From the NCBI GenBank assembly GCA_023653785.1, contig JAMKCH010078773.1:124001-188000 (forward strand): 64,000 bases of DNA, written 5' to 3'. Below are positions 46,965-58,082 of this stretch, in pieces. The translations under genes and the position numbers were made by a program. The notes beneath the pieces are model-generated. The model was given only the letters and a program-made list of their open reading frames with translations. It was not told the DNA's origin and searched no databases. The stretch comes from Ophioderma brevispina (lineage: Eukaryota > Echinodermata > Ophiuroidea > Amphilepidida > Ophiodermatidae). Positions within the stretch are counted from its first letter, which is position 1. Each line of letters begins with the position of its first letter.

Positions 46965-47257
46965 GGTCAAAATGTTAACCCTTAATATATTGCACGCCGT
47001 ATGAGTTTTGTAAGGTTTACGATGATGTAACTTGGTGGAAAGGAGGAGGAGGAGGGATTGGGTGACATGTTGGCGACCTCATGTGACCTTGGTGACCTCA
47101 TGTGACCTTTGACTGGTCAAAATGTTAGCCCTTAATATATTGCATGCAGTATGAGTTCCGTAGGGGATACGATGATGTAACTTGGTGGAAGGAAGGGTGG
47201 GGTGGGGTGACATGTTGGTGACCTCATGTGACATTCATGACCTCATGTGACCTTTGG
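46965..47257 (+). repeat. Tandem duplication, 150-bp period, with AGGTCA half-sites
   Basis: Units start GGTCAAAATGTTA(A/G)CCCTT at 46965 and 47115. Both contain TTAATATATTGCA, CGATGATGTAACTTGGTGGA and end with clustered TGACCTCATGTGACCTT. In unit one TGACCT occurs at 47084, 47093 and 47103 with spacings of 3 and 4; in unit two at 47219, 47238 and 47248. Read on the minus strand these are AGGTCA direct repeats of the kind bound by nuclear receptors (DR3, DR4). Any function is inference. Confidence 0.85.
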
Positions 47258-48420
47258 CCCCATTCGCAAACCGCGACGGCAGACGACACTCGCTGTCCGG
47301 GGACCGCAATGTATTTTTCAATAATAAATTTCTCTGATCATGCTTCTCAGATGAACATGGGTCATTTGGGAAGCCATCTCAATACCACTGACTTAGGTGT
47401 TTTTCTCTTCTCTTTGATACTGTAAAATGCTCCAAATTTGTAACCTATACAGAAGTAAAGAGATGATAGGTTAACTTGCAGAAAAGCACTTGTGGATTTT
47501 GTAGTACAGTATTTAATGAAATCTACGGAATGGAGAGACACTTTTATTAAGTCGCATTATAGTATCCCTGACCGTTTCTTTGTTCTTGTGCACGAACTTC
47601 CGATGATCAGTGTCCTTAATTTTGTGTGCATGAGTTATTCAATAATAAGTATAATTATTTAGTTACCATTTAAATTACGTTCAATCTCAATTTACGTCTG
47701 TTGACTATCTGCATATACCAACTTACCCGTGAAAGTTTAGTCATGTATAGAATACTAATGTCCTTTGTTTGTGCTTACTGAAGTGTGTCGTCAGCAGAAA
47801 ATAAATATATACTGTTATTATTATTGTTTAGAAGATTTATTTGGTGATTCACAAAGCACAGAGTGCATTGCATTAGCATATTAAGCAATTATAACAGTGC
47901 TGCTACATCCATAGTTTGGTCCATTTCTAAATAGGCGGAATTATCGGCTTTGTTGATTTCCATGTAAAGTATTCCTTATTAACGCTTGCGCTTTTTAGCA
48001 AATACAGAAGCCATCATGCAACACATGCTCATTGCACCTGTTGCATTGTTTATTGCGCCTGTGCTGTTATCAGTTTCACACAAAATGAAAAAGTGCACCT
48101 ATTTGTTTGAATCCAATAGACTAAAATGTTTTTCAATCAGTATCTTACTACAACTACAAACGTTCAGGAACCAACCCCAATTTGAACTTGAACTTGGACA
48201 AGAAGGGCAACCATAGTACTATGGAGGAATTCTGCAAGAGTATGCTTTTGACTGGAAAATCAATTGCATGTTAGTGTATCTTGCCCACCCAGGACGAACC
48301 CTGTGACCATATGGTATCAACTGAGAAAAGAACCAAATGTTCCCTCCCCCCCAACCCCCACAGATTCTCCCTCATGTGAATCCTCACAACCTTATGTGCC
48401 ATGATAATACTTTGCCGTCG
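47258..48420. other. No gene; family H fragment at 47350-47400
   Basis: The fragment GGGTCATTTGGGAAGCCATC followed by TCAATACCACTGACTTAGG matches family H. The rest is AT-rich and featureless. Confidence 0.4.
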
Positions 48421-48680
48421 CAGGGCTGCGACTGCAAAATCGCTAATGAAAAACGCTTGTAGCGTTTTTCAATCGCTTCAGCGTCAAAGTCGCGGGAGCA
48501 TCAGAGCGATTGGGTTGAATTCAAGTCAACTTGCTTGCGTGGGCTTGCGTCATTCGCTGTGGGTATGCTAGCGACTTATCGATTAGATATCGGCAGTCGC
48601 TGTTCCTTTTTTCCAAATAAGCGACGGAAGTGATGTCCTAAAAAAAAACGCTACGCTCCTTGCGACAGGTAGTATATCAT
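48421..48680. repeat. GC-richer, hairpin-rich segment, possible small DNA element
   Basis: CGTCGCAGGGCTGCGACTGC is itself inverted-repeat rich, and GAAAAACGCTTGTAGCGTTT (with TTC) is a near-perfect hairpin. On the right, CAGTCGCTG (48590s) and ACGCTACGCTCCTTGCGACA (48645-48665) are inverted partners of left-hand motifs. The competing right ends mean I cannot fix the boundaries. Confidence 0.45.
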
Positions 48681-48709
48681 GGGTCATTACTCCATGTTTT
48701 CTCTCATAC

Positions 48710-48996
48710 CAGGTTTTTCGAACTAATCCCCATAATGCATTGTAATAATGCCTATATTGTACGGTACTGTATAAAGACCACATTTCAGTACTTGGGCATA
48801 AAAGGGTGTCCAAAAAAGGTTTAAAGACAACAAAACCTTTCTGTAGATCATGATAAAAAATTACACCTTTGTGGCTAAGTGAGTGTAAACGTCAAGTTTT
48901 TATGTGTTAGAAATAGATTTTTGTGGGATCACTAGGACCTTTGTTGACATTTCCCCAAAAATGGTGCATTGTGGGATTGACTCAATATACCCTCTG
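48710..48996 (-). mobile_element. hAT-like MITE, CAGAGGGT family, copy 4
   Basis: The right end (inverse CAGAGGGTATATTGAGTCAA, then TCCCACAATGCACC) is well kept. The left end CAGGTTTTTCGAACTAATCC is diverged but continues into CATAATGCATTG as in the other copies. Orientation is opposite to 17307. TCTCATAC on the left and TCTCAGAC just beyond the right end suggest an old 8-bp duplication. Confidence 0.8.
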
Positions 48997-49025
48997 CTTC
49001 TCAGACTCCTCCAAGAATACACACT

Positions 49026-49375
49026 CAAGGTGCTGTGTTCCGATTTATGCCTATCGTGTTCTATGCTTGATATGAGAGCCTGGCACTTGCACGATTACAC
49101 CCCTGTCAATGTCACCGTGGTAAAACAGCTTGTGGTTCTGATGGTGGAAGCAAAATGCATATTGCAAAGCCCTATTCCATACTGTGCTACTTTTTGATGG
49201 TTAAACCACTAAAACGGGCGGGTTTTTTTCTCGGTTATATCTTTGAGATGAAATGGCTTTGAGGGCTCAAATTTCAGTACGAAACATGGAAAAATACGCC
49301 TTCATCTGAATATCAAAATCTATACACTTCCAGGACATCAGGGTGGTCCCAAAGACGATCGGACACGCACCTTTA
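49026..49375. mobile_element. TA-AAGG MITE, family C, copy 2
   Basis: The left end is CAAGGTGCTGTGTTCCGAT and the inverse of the right end is TAAAGGTGCGTGTCCGATC, good terminal inverted repeats. It aligns with 45867-46209 in the same orientation. It lies 29 bp after the CAGAGGGT MITE. Confidence 0.85.
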
Positions 49376-50594
49376 ACAGTAACACCAGTGCTCTTTAGGC
49401 CCTACTTGATGTGCATACCAAATTGTGAATAACCTTAATTTTGTGGTCTTGATATAAGGTATCGCTGCTTATAGTTAGTCCCTGCATGTGCTTTTGGCCC
49501 ATTACAACTTATCTAATGTCCACTAGATAGGATTTATGGTTAGATGTTAGGGTTTTGGATTTTTGGATTAGGATTAGGATTAGGGGTGGTGGTTTCAGAC
49601 ATATATGTGTATTACAGGAGACAGGGACAGGAGGAGATTTTTTGAGGATGCCAATTGTCCTCTCAATTTGCCTTGATCGGTTTGTAGAACACCTACCAAA
49701 GACATTTCGAAGGCTTATTGGACACACAAGTAATAAAGACACAATAACTATGTTTTGAACTTGCCCACTAACTTAACCGTCCCTATAGAAAGCGTGCTTT
49801 GATTTTCTATCGAGCACAACAGAAAATGCAAATCGTCATTTATGATCTCAGTATTACAACAGCGCCTTTGGCTTATTCACTTCATGGTGTGATGTATACA
49901 TTGGTGAGCATTCTAATTGCAAAAATAAACGGGTTAAACAAATTTGAGGATTTTCTTGTCTGAATGTCCTTGTGTTCTATGGACAATGTTTCAAATTTTG
50001 ATTGGTCCCAAAAAAAGCAGCTCTTTCTAAATCAACTTGACCAAAATGTGGATAAAATGTGGATGTATTTTTTGGTCAAAATGTTTGAATTTAAAAAAAA
50101 TTTTGTGATATGATTTACATAAAAAATTACATACCTTTCAATATAAACATTTATCATTTTATATTTTAATTAATTATAATTTTAGTTCCCACTCAATATT
50201 CATTCAAACCTTTATCTAAACTACATCCAACCTCAATAATACCGACGGATATTCAGCGGCTGCACAGAATTACGCCCTTTGTCAATGTTATCGAAGCGTG
50301 TCCTCCACATGAGTTGATTTTGGACGTAAAAAGATTTTCTTCCCCCGATGATTGATCACTGTAGACCAAGTCGCCAGTTACTATGCAACTTGTGAGTTTT
50401 AATAATAGCTAATAGAGTAGAAGTCAAAGATCCATAAGCATTTTTATATGATAAATGAGCAGGAAATAAACAAACAGCTTTTTATGAAGCCACAGGTTGA
50501 CCTATTTTGAGGCAGTAATACCACTAATAGGATACACACCCTTGTTTTTTCTCAATCTTGAGTTTTGGTACATCTCAACTTTAGAAGCATTGCT
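49376..50594. other. No feature recognised
   Basis: AT-rich sequence with a short GGATTA/GGATTAGG run near 49560-49585. Nothing else supported. Confidence 0.4.
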
Positions 50595-50978
50595 TAAAGA
50601 CACTATCAGTGATCCACCCGAAGAGTAAAAAAAAATAATTTGAAATTGCAGGAATGGCTTAAAAAGTGAAGGATAAGTCTGTAGATTCTACAAAAAAAAA
50701 CTTATGAGAATTCTCTAAGTATTTCTTGCAATTGAAAAAAAGGAAGAAAACAGTAGTGTGTAACGATATGAATCGCCATTCAATCACATGTTGTAGTAGT
50801 GTCCGTGTGGACAGTAACAACTAAAACATCAGATCTTGTCCTTATTAGGTTGGCTTTCATAGGCCTATCACTTGCAGGTGTGTTAGGATACCTAGATACT
50901 TGTTACAAACATGAAAAAAATCTGATTTTTGATCATTTCTTTTTATTTCTGATGTAGCAAATCACTGATAGTGCTTTA
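50595..50978. mobile_element. TA-AAG MITE, family G, copy 2
   Basis: The left end is TTAAAGACACTATCAGTGAT and the inverse of the right end is TTTAAAGCACTATCAGTGAT, the clearest inverted repeats of the family. TA flanks both. It aligns with 5141-5543 in the same orientation. Confidence 0.88.
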
Positions 50979-53324
50979 AAGATAGGTAACCCTGATCAAT
51001 TTTTCATATGATATTTTCATCCCTATCATATCACTAAAAACATCTGATTACAAATTTTGATACAAAATTGGATCGATTAAGCCCAAATTAATTGGATCTA
51101 GATGAGTTTCAAAAATATTGGGCGAGACGCAGTTGAGCCCAATATTTTAACCAACTCATAGCGGATGCATTAATATTTGGGCGTAAATCATCGTTTTAAG
51201 ATCATGATCATGTTTTGGTCCGATATTTTCACACACTTGGACACCATTTTTTTTTTTTTTTTTTAATTTTTTTTAAACATGATAATGAGTTAAATTGGTC
51301 CAGGCCGTTTGGAAATAGTAGAAAGCATAAATGTTGCACAAAATTTGGCTTTATAGGACAGTGTGTTGATTAATGTTGTTGACCACATTCATCATCTAAA
51401 TAACATTTTCCAGAGCCTTAAATTTCACCGAGTTAATGAGAAATATAAACCATCTTCCGATGCCAATCCATTTTCGATCGGGTAAAGTAGGGGGACAAGG
51501 TTTGGATCGATTGGGTGACCAGCTTAAAAAGGTGGTCTAAGTTATTGACAGACCATACAAAGAACCATCAAACAAAGAACGATGCGAAGAATAAACAAAT
51601 ACAATACTCACGTCGTAAAAGTTGACTTTCTGATCAAGTAGTAACGAGGAAGAAAAGGTCTATGTGACATGTAGAAAAAAAAAAATAAAAGGTTGACAAG
51701 TCACGACGAAGTCCGAGATGCCCTTGAAACCGCCATCAGTTAAAGTTGACTAATTCTATTGAAAAAAAATAGACTCTATTGCAAAAAAAGATAACGATTT
51801 CTTATTGAATTAAATAACGTTAAAAGAGGTGGTTTCAGTACAAAGTACACAAACAACCCGTGGCCATTGTGTATTGTGTCTATCAGAATTAAAACTACTG
51901 TGAAACAATTTTCATTTCAAATATTTTTGCAATTTTTGCAAATTTTTTCAGAGGCTTTAATCCACACAAATTCAAGTGCCACAAATTTTTTTTTTTCTTT
52001 TCTTTTAAAACATAATCTTGATGGGCACATGAAATTCACAAACATGTAGCACTGCAAGAAAGTTGTTTGGTTTTGTTTTTTTTGCTCATTCCATGAATAA
52101 TCCTTGCCACATATATAAGTTTTTTATAGTCCACTATCTTCGTCTGGCGTGAAGTCACGTTATGTATAGGCCTAAGGCCTACACCTATCTTCACCACAAC
52201 TAAATTTGCAATCAGGCACGGCACTTGCAGAACAAATACAACTGGTGTCACTACTCCTCCAAAACCACGCTTTAGTTTTCGGGTGTGTAGGTGGACATTC
52301 TGCCCAATTGGTGGGTTGGTTGGGTAACACAACCTTGTTGTACTGGCAGGTTTCAATGACTATTATTTTCATCGACACTACGAAAATCTATATGAGGGTA
52401 TTCCAAATAATATTCGCCCGTACAATCATTAACAATTCTAGAAAAAAGAGAGAGAGAAAAAAAGTGGGGGGGGGGCAGTTGTGGTCCAGACATTAAAAAA
52501 AAAAACATAATTTACTCAAAACATGCCTAGAATGCAATTTTTCCCCAAAAAAACCTTTTTCCAATCTGAAGCTTGACTGGTGTCAAAAGCTTTTTTGTCA
52601 CATCTTCATTGTTGTAGACCTACCACTTAAATAGCATGTGCAGCCTATGGGGTCCCCTAATAAATGACTACTGTTATTTGCAATGGTTATTCTCAACTTG
52701 GGAATTGGATGGCATAGTCTGTGGGTGGTACCACATAGGGAATTTATCCATACTTTGGGCTTACCCCAGCCCCCAAGCATTACCATCAGTGTTTGAAATT
52801 GGGGCTCACAGTATGTTCTAACTCTGAGTGTAACCAATCAAAATATAAGACCTACTATGCGCATGTTTTAAGCTTTTCTTAGCTTTTTTCTGATTGGTTA
52901 TGATCTATAACCTTATGAATAACTGGTAATTACATGGGTCTCTCCAAAAAATATCTCCTGTGAATTATTATTATCATTTGTTCTAGCAGTAATTTGTTTT
53001 TTCTTGTGGAAGCGACAGTGTAATTGACAAATAACTCCTGCATATTAGTTAATTTTATGTAAAGTGCTTTGACAAAAAAGGGACAATTTTAGACAATGTG
53101 AGCACAGGTGCATAACTGTAGTGTGTGAATCGTACTCCGATAGGAATTCAGGATTTCAAACATAGTGAAAGCCGAAGGGGAAACATCTGAAAACATTTAT
53201 GGACTCGAGTGGATTTCAAAACTATTATTGCACATTTATGTTGGTCCCTATTGTAAACCTTTCAACTCTAGGTATAGCCTTTCAGAACATGGTATTGTTA
53301 ATAACTTCTATGTTGTTCATGTTG
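50979..53324. other. No gene; poly-T and short repeats only
   Basis: There are T-runs near 51247-51265 and 51985-52000, and a G-run near 52465. CCAATCAAAAT and CTGATTGGTTATGATC words near 52830-52910 recall family I. No splice-bounded coding segment was found. Confidence 0.4.
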
Positions 53325-53424
53325 CAGGGTTGCCGGTAAAAACCAGGCGGTTTAAACCGCAGGTTTAAACCTGGTTTAAACAAACCGGTTTAAAACCGCC
53401 ACGGTTTATGCCACCTAATTTGGC

Positions 53425-54576
53425 CAGAGATGCCAATCTTCCGTTTTTAATCGGAAATCCGATTTTTTAACATTTCTGGATTAAATCCGATTTTTCTATA
53501 TTTTTCAGATTTTTACTTTTCCTTTTTCCCTTCCGATGTTTTTTATTGTTTGATCGTAGTTGAGATTTTTAAAACGGAATTTCCTTGTTTATCATAATCT
53601 TTATCTCTCGACTCTGATGCCCTCAAAAGTACATCGGAACATAACCATCGGTATATTAAATAGGTTTGCGTACATTGCGATTTGTATAAGAGACTATCAT
53701 AAATGCAAATCATGTCACCCTGGATGCAAGCTTGCTCTAATCGGAAAACTACCGAAGAAAGCGACAAATGAACATGCAAATTGAATTTACAACAAGCCTT
53801 GGAAACAATTTAAAAGACATCGAGAAGTAAAGGACAACGTTCAATAGCGTTACTCAAAGAGAAGGCAAAACTCTGCAGTTTACATATGAAACAACTTCAT
53901 TGGGAGTTTAAACATGTTAAGTGACGGCAAGGTTGCTTCCAAATTTTTGATCCATATGCTGCAATTTTGAAGCTGATTGCATGGTTGCAACTGCGTAGTA
54001 GCTTATCCCCTTGATGCCACGGATGGAACTGCAAGGAAAAAAAGCCCCAAAGTGTGTCTTTTATCAATAATCATTATGTTTAATTTGGCCTTTTAATACC
54101 CGAAAGTTGAATTTGATCAAACATGCAGTAGTAGTGAGATATTTGGAGTCCCGAACTATTAAAGGCTTTAGCCCCATTCTTCCCATTTACAGTTAATTTT
54201 AACTCTGGAAAGGAATGTAGATTCTTCCACAGGCACGAATTCGCCAACGTTAACGGAATAACGCATGTTAAAGGTGCCGAATTTTAAGTGGTGGCAGAAA
54301 TACTAATTCATCCTTAACACCCTTTTGGAATGATATTTTACTCCTCATAAATGGTCCTTTCTGTAGCCCTAAATGTGCAGAAACCCTCTTGCTGCCAGTG
54401 GCTTGCCTTCGCCCCCTCGACCCCCACCGGGGCGTGCCCCTGGACCCCACCAGGGGCCCTTAAGCGGGGCCCCTGCACCCCCGGCCGTTAGGGGCAATAC
54501 TCCGGTCGCTTCGCTCCCTTCGTTCGCATTTTCAGATTTTTTTTTTCCAACTCCCACTCTCCCATTGGCATCTCTG
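53425..54576. mobile_element. Nested hAT-like element, 1152 bp
   Basis: It starts CAGAGATGCCAATCTTCC and ends with the inverse CAGAGATGCCAATGGGAG. TTTGGC occurs immediately left and immediately right of the element, consistent with part of an 8-bp duplication. The left part repeats ATCCGATTTTT-like words. The right part contains a very GC-rich block (54400-54515). No transposase motif was seen. It sits inside the element at 53325-55345, so it inserted later. Confidence 0.75.
54400..54515. other. GC-rich, hairpin-rich block
   Basis: This short block is far richer in G+C than its surroundings. It contains repeated GGGGCCCC-like and CCAGGGG/CCCCTGG words able to pair (CCCCTGG...CCAGGGG; GGGGCCC...GGGCCCC). 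Confidence 0.7.
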
Positions 54577-55533
54577 TTTGGCAAAACTGGCAAAACCTCT
54601 CATTTTGTTTCAAAAATGCTTTTTGACATATAAAAGATTGTAATTGTTGGTTTTTGCAAACTGTATATTAGCTCTGTAGAAGTCAGAATAACATTAACAG
54701 ACAAAAGTGGTTGAAAGTACATTAAACCAAAACTTCTGGCTTTTTATTACATAGATCCATACAAGTTTTGATCTAGTACCATACTTATGTATTCCATGAA
54801 TATCATAGACTCGCAAATGTATACCATACTTAATACATATTAACCTTAGTGAAAATATGGAAATGGACTGAAAATTCAACATGTAGCTAAAATTTTGATC
54901 TGTAGGCATAAATAAATTTACTAAATAGTAAATAAATGATAAAATTTGAAAAAAAAGAAGTAGAGCAGTACGTCCCAATATAGATTGAAGTGTAATTGTA
55001 AATCCACAGCTGGTATTGGAGTTCTGCGCAGATCTTTGCAAAGTTTTGAAAAATTGTTACAGTAGACTTTTTCTGTTTTATTTTTTTTCAGCAATGTTTA
55101 ATCCTCTTTTTTGTGTCTTCTTGTAGTTGCAGAAATAAAATAATGCAAGTATGTTGATTATCTTAAGTTAAAGAAGGACTTAATTTAGTAGTAGCGACGT
55201 ACATAAAAATGTTTTGCATGACTACCTCAGACATTTCGCTATTTTTGGTGGCCGGTTTAAAAATAAAACCGGCAGTTATGCGGTTTAAACCAGGTTTCAA
55301 CCGTTTCTGGCAAAACCAGTTTTTGCGCATACACTGCCAACCCTGTTATGTGAAAAGAAGGGAATGGTATGGTATAATATCAAAATGTAAACAGTACTAG
55401 AGTAAAACTCTATTGATCTTCTACAGGTAATTTTTTCTGAGGCACAAGTGGCGCAAACTCTTCTTTTTTGTGTGTTCTACTAAGGTGGCACTAACCATCA
55501 GTCATTTTGTCTGCCCTTTTGTGTCCTGTATGT

Positions 55534-56220
55534 TAAAGGGAACCCATTTAAGTATATGGCCTAAGTTTCATGCTTTGTTGAGTAGAATGGCCTTCACCTC
55601 AAATCTCATCTGTAAAGTTCATGCCAATAATTCAATCCGTTTTATTGAGACCTAAACATGATCTGGTAATCCCCATACGTACTGTTTAAAATTACTTTGG
55701 TCAACAAAAAATGGGTGATTTCGCTCATAACAATCCAAACCAGGATGTAGCTACAGTGGGCGGTGTGGGCGGCAGAGCTCACCACTCAGCTTCAGAGCCC
55801 CCAATAAAGGGTCGTCGAGTGCCAACTTGTGTAAACACGTATTTCAATACGGAATAAGTCGCAATCTCATCATAGTTCACACTCCATAGAAACCCGTTTT
55901 TACACAATATGGCACTCGCCAGTACTGTAAACACCAATTTGACTCTAGAGCCTACCACTCAAATAGCACAAAATGCCCATTTAACATTTTATGCAATATT
56001 GACCATTTTTAGCATAACATTATAAAAATATGTCAAATTTTCATCAAATAACACCCACCACTAAAAAGGTACTTTTGGCTACAACCCTGATCCAAACCAA
56101 ACATCCTATAGGAAAAATAGTAGCTTCTAGCTTCTTTTAGATACAAAATTATGACCACTTCCGGTAAAATTCTGAGGTTCTGGGACGAGGCTTTATTAGC
56201 TTTCAGGCCATGGCCCTTTA
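55534..56220. mobile_element. TA-AAGG MITE, family B, copy 2, interrupted
   Basis: The left end is TTAAAGGGAACCCATTTAAG and the inverse of the right end is TTAAAGGGCCATGGCCTG. It aligns with 24206-24557 in the same orientation once 55741-56097 (an insertion plus its target duplication) is removed. The family B sequence ATCCAAAC is duplicated around the insertion. Confidence 0.88.
55741..56089. mobile_element. hAT MITE nested in family B, exact 8-bp target duplication
   Basis: The left end is CAGGATGTAGCTACAGTG and the inverse of the right end is CAGGGTTGTAGCCAAAAGTA. ATCCAAAC is present exactly at 55733-55740 and 56090-56097. The length is 349 bp with no coding capacity. The host copy of family B reads continuously across the empty site by comparison with 24206, which proves the boundaries. 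Confidence 0.95.
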
Positions 56221-56937
56221 ACAAAAAAAAAACCTTTTAACTCTGTCCTTAGCCTGGAAGTTTGAAAAAAAAAAAATAAAAAATAATAAAAAAAACCAAG
56301 CAATATTTTCCAACATTACACATAATTATTGGAAAACAAAACCAGGTTTTTCTTAGCATGAACCAATGTTAATACTATGTTCTGTCCTTGACTAGAAAAT
56401 GATTGGTGGATCGCGAACAATGTATTATCTACCAAGATAAGCAATTGTTATGACTTGGTTTTGATATGCCTTACAGGCACCTTTCTTTTTAAAATCTCTC
56501 CATTGAGTTACCCTAATTTGATTGAAATTTATAATCACTGGGGGTTTGAAAATTTTCTTGTGTTGAATGCTTATAAGCTTGTTGTAATTGTAGGGTTAGA
56601 GAGATGTAAAGATTCAAATGAACATAAACGGCCTATCAAACAAATTTGATCAAATATAAACAAGTAAACCATATGGTTCTGTGGATCAGAAAAGAATCAA
56701 TTAGTAATAACACAAACACATATTATAGATTGTTAATAAACATTTAGTGCAATGTCTTTAATAAAATTAGAAACACCATGGTGGGATGCAACAACAGAAA
56801 AAGACACCTAATTCAAAAATACATTAAGCAATAAAGACCTACTTTGAAACATTTAAATCAAGTAAATGTAATTCAATTAGTTAATACCACTCATCTGTGT
56901 TGCCTAAATATTCCAAATGACACATTCTTAAAGGTGG
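56221..56937. other. No feature recognised
   Basis: A-rich stretch near 56222-56300, then AT-rich sequence. Nothing supported. Confidence 0.4.
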
Positions 56938-57287
56938 CAACAAGAGATTTGAGGCAAGAGCCAAATATTGTGTCATAATAGTAATTTCATGTAGATTAGA
57001 CCCTCAGTAGATTTTCGTACCATGTATTTTGTTACAGAAATGTCCTAAAAGAGAGATAACAAAAGGCAATTTGATTTGCTTATATTTTAATAAAAAAACA
57101 GGCGGACTTTGTAATTGCTCTTATACGAAATTAGAATTTCACAATTTTTGTACCAAAGAACATTTTTCTCAGCTGAATCCTTTCACCGGATGGGGATTTT
57201 TGATGGAAAGCTTTACATCAGGACAAAAAATCAGTGCTTTTCGATTTTTAGGTAAACCTGATATGTGAAATCTCTAGTTGCACCTTT
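56938..57287. mobile_element. TA-AAGG MITE, family F, copy 2
   Basis: The left end is TTAAAGGTGGCAACAAGAGA and the inverse of the right end is TAAAGGTGCAACTAGAGA, both followed by TTT. TA flanks both. It aligns inversely with 26784-27150. An open stretch (57029-57268) lies inside but is not kept in the other copy. Confidence 0.85.
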
Positions 57288-57727
57288 ACGGATTAATAAA
57301 CAGTGTTTTTTAATTCACAGAGAAATATTGCCGAAAATTTACAGTGAATGGCCCGGAGAACTATACATTGGTATAAGCCCTGGACCTGGTATTGGGATAT
57401 CCCAGGTGTTTTCTGTAAAATCAACACGTAATTTCTTGGGTGGGCATTTTTGCATGAACCCAGTTAGTTTATACCTGTGAGAGGGCTCGACACCGGGATC
57501 TTGGTTTCGCTTACAGGAGGTAATAATCTACACTATCGGAATAGTCTAGACTTTGATGCAGGCCATGTTAGATGGGATCCTGTTGGCCAAGTGCCCACCA
57601 CTAAATAAATGGGAACAAACTCAAAAGGATATTTTGAAGCACAGCTATTTCTAATTTTATGTCCATGATTGACAATATCCTGAATGTGTTTAATGCATTA
57701 TCCAATTGCATAGTAAATGACCAGCCT
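57288..57727. other. No feature recognised
   Basis: Short AT-rich stretch. Nothing supported. Confidence 0.4.
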
Positions 57728-58082
57728 GGATCAGTAGTAGCCGCGTCCTCAGCACCCAGATTTTTAACAGAAGGGGTCAAAATTGTTGGTATCTGAAGAA
57801 AGCACTATTTTTTTCATCTCCCCTGTGAAATCATAGGGCTAACCAAGGATGTTTTGGTTTGATTATGATCAAAACCAAAAATCCCGTGCTCTATTTTGGT
57901 TGACCAATATTTTTACAAACCACAGTACTCTATTGGGGGGGCTTATGAAATTATGTTTTTAGCTCTCACAGTCAAAATAGATTGAAATACCCTCGTCAAA
58001 ACTTTACAGATGGGGTTTAAGATCAAGGCTATTCACTCAAGGTGAAAGCTTTATATATTTAAATCAGTTCATCTCCCTTTAA
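57728..58082. mobile_element. TA-AAGG MITE, family B, copy 3
   Basis: Inverse orientation relative to 24206. The right end ATCTCCCTTTAA gives TTAAAGGGAGAT when inverted. The interior shows the inverse of family B phrases (GTTGGTATCTGAAGAAAGC, ATCC/GGATGTTTTGGTTTG, CAGTACTCTATTGGG, TTTACAGATGGGGTTT). The left terminus is eroded, so the start is approximate. Confidence 0.8.

Larger units (their letters stand above)
53325..55345. mobile_element. hAT-like element, about 2.0 kb, carrying a nested element
   Basis: It starts CAGGGTTGCCGGTAAAAACC and ends with the inverse of CAGGGTTGGCAGTG. Both subterminal regions carry GGTTTAAACC-type palindromes (53349-53398 and 55250-55310). The flanking 8-mers TCATGTTG and TTATGTGA agree at 5 of 8 positions, weak support for an old duplication. 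Removing the nested element leaves about 870 bp without a recognisable transposase, so it is non-autonomous. Confidence 0.75.
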
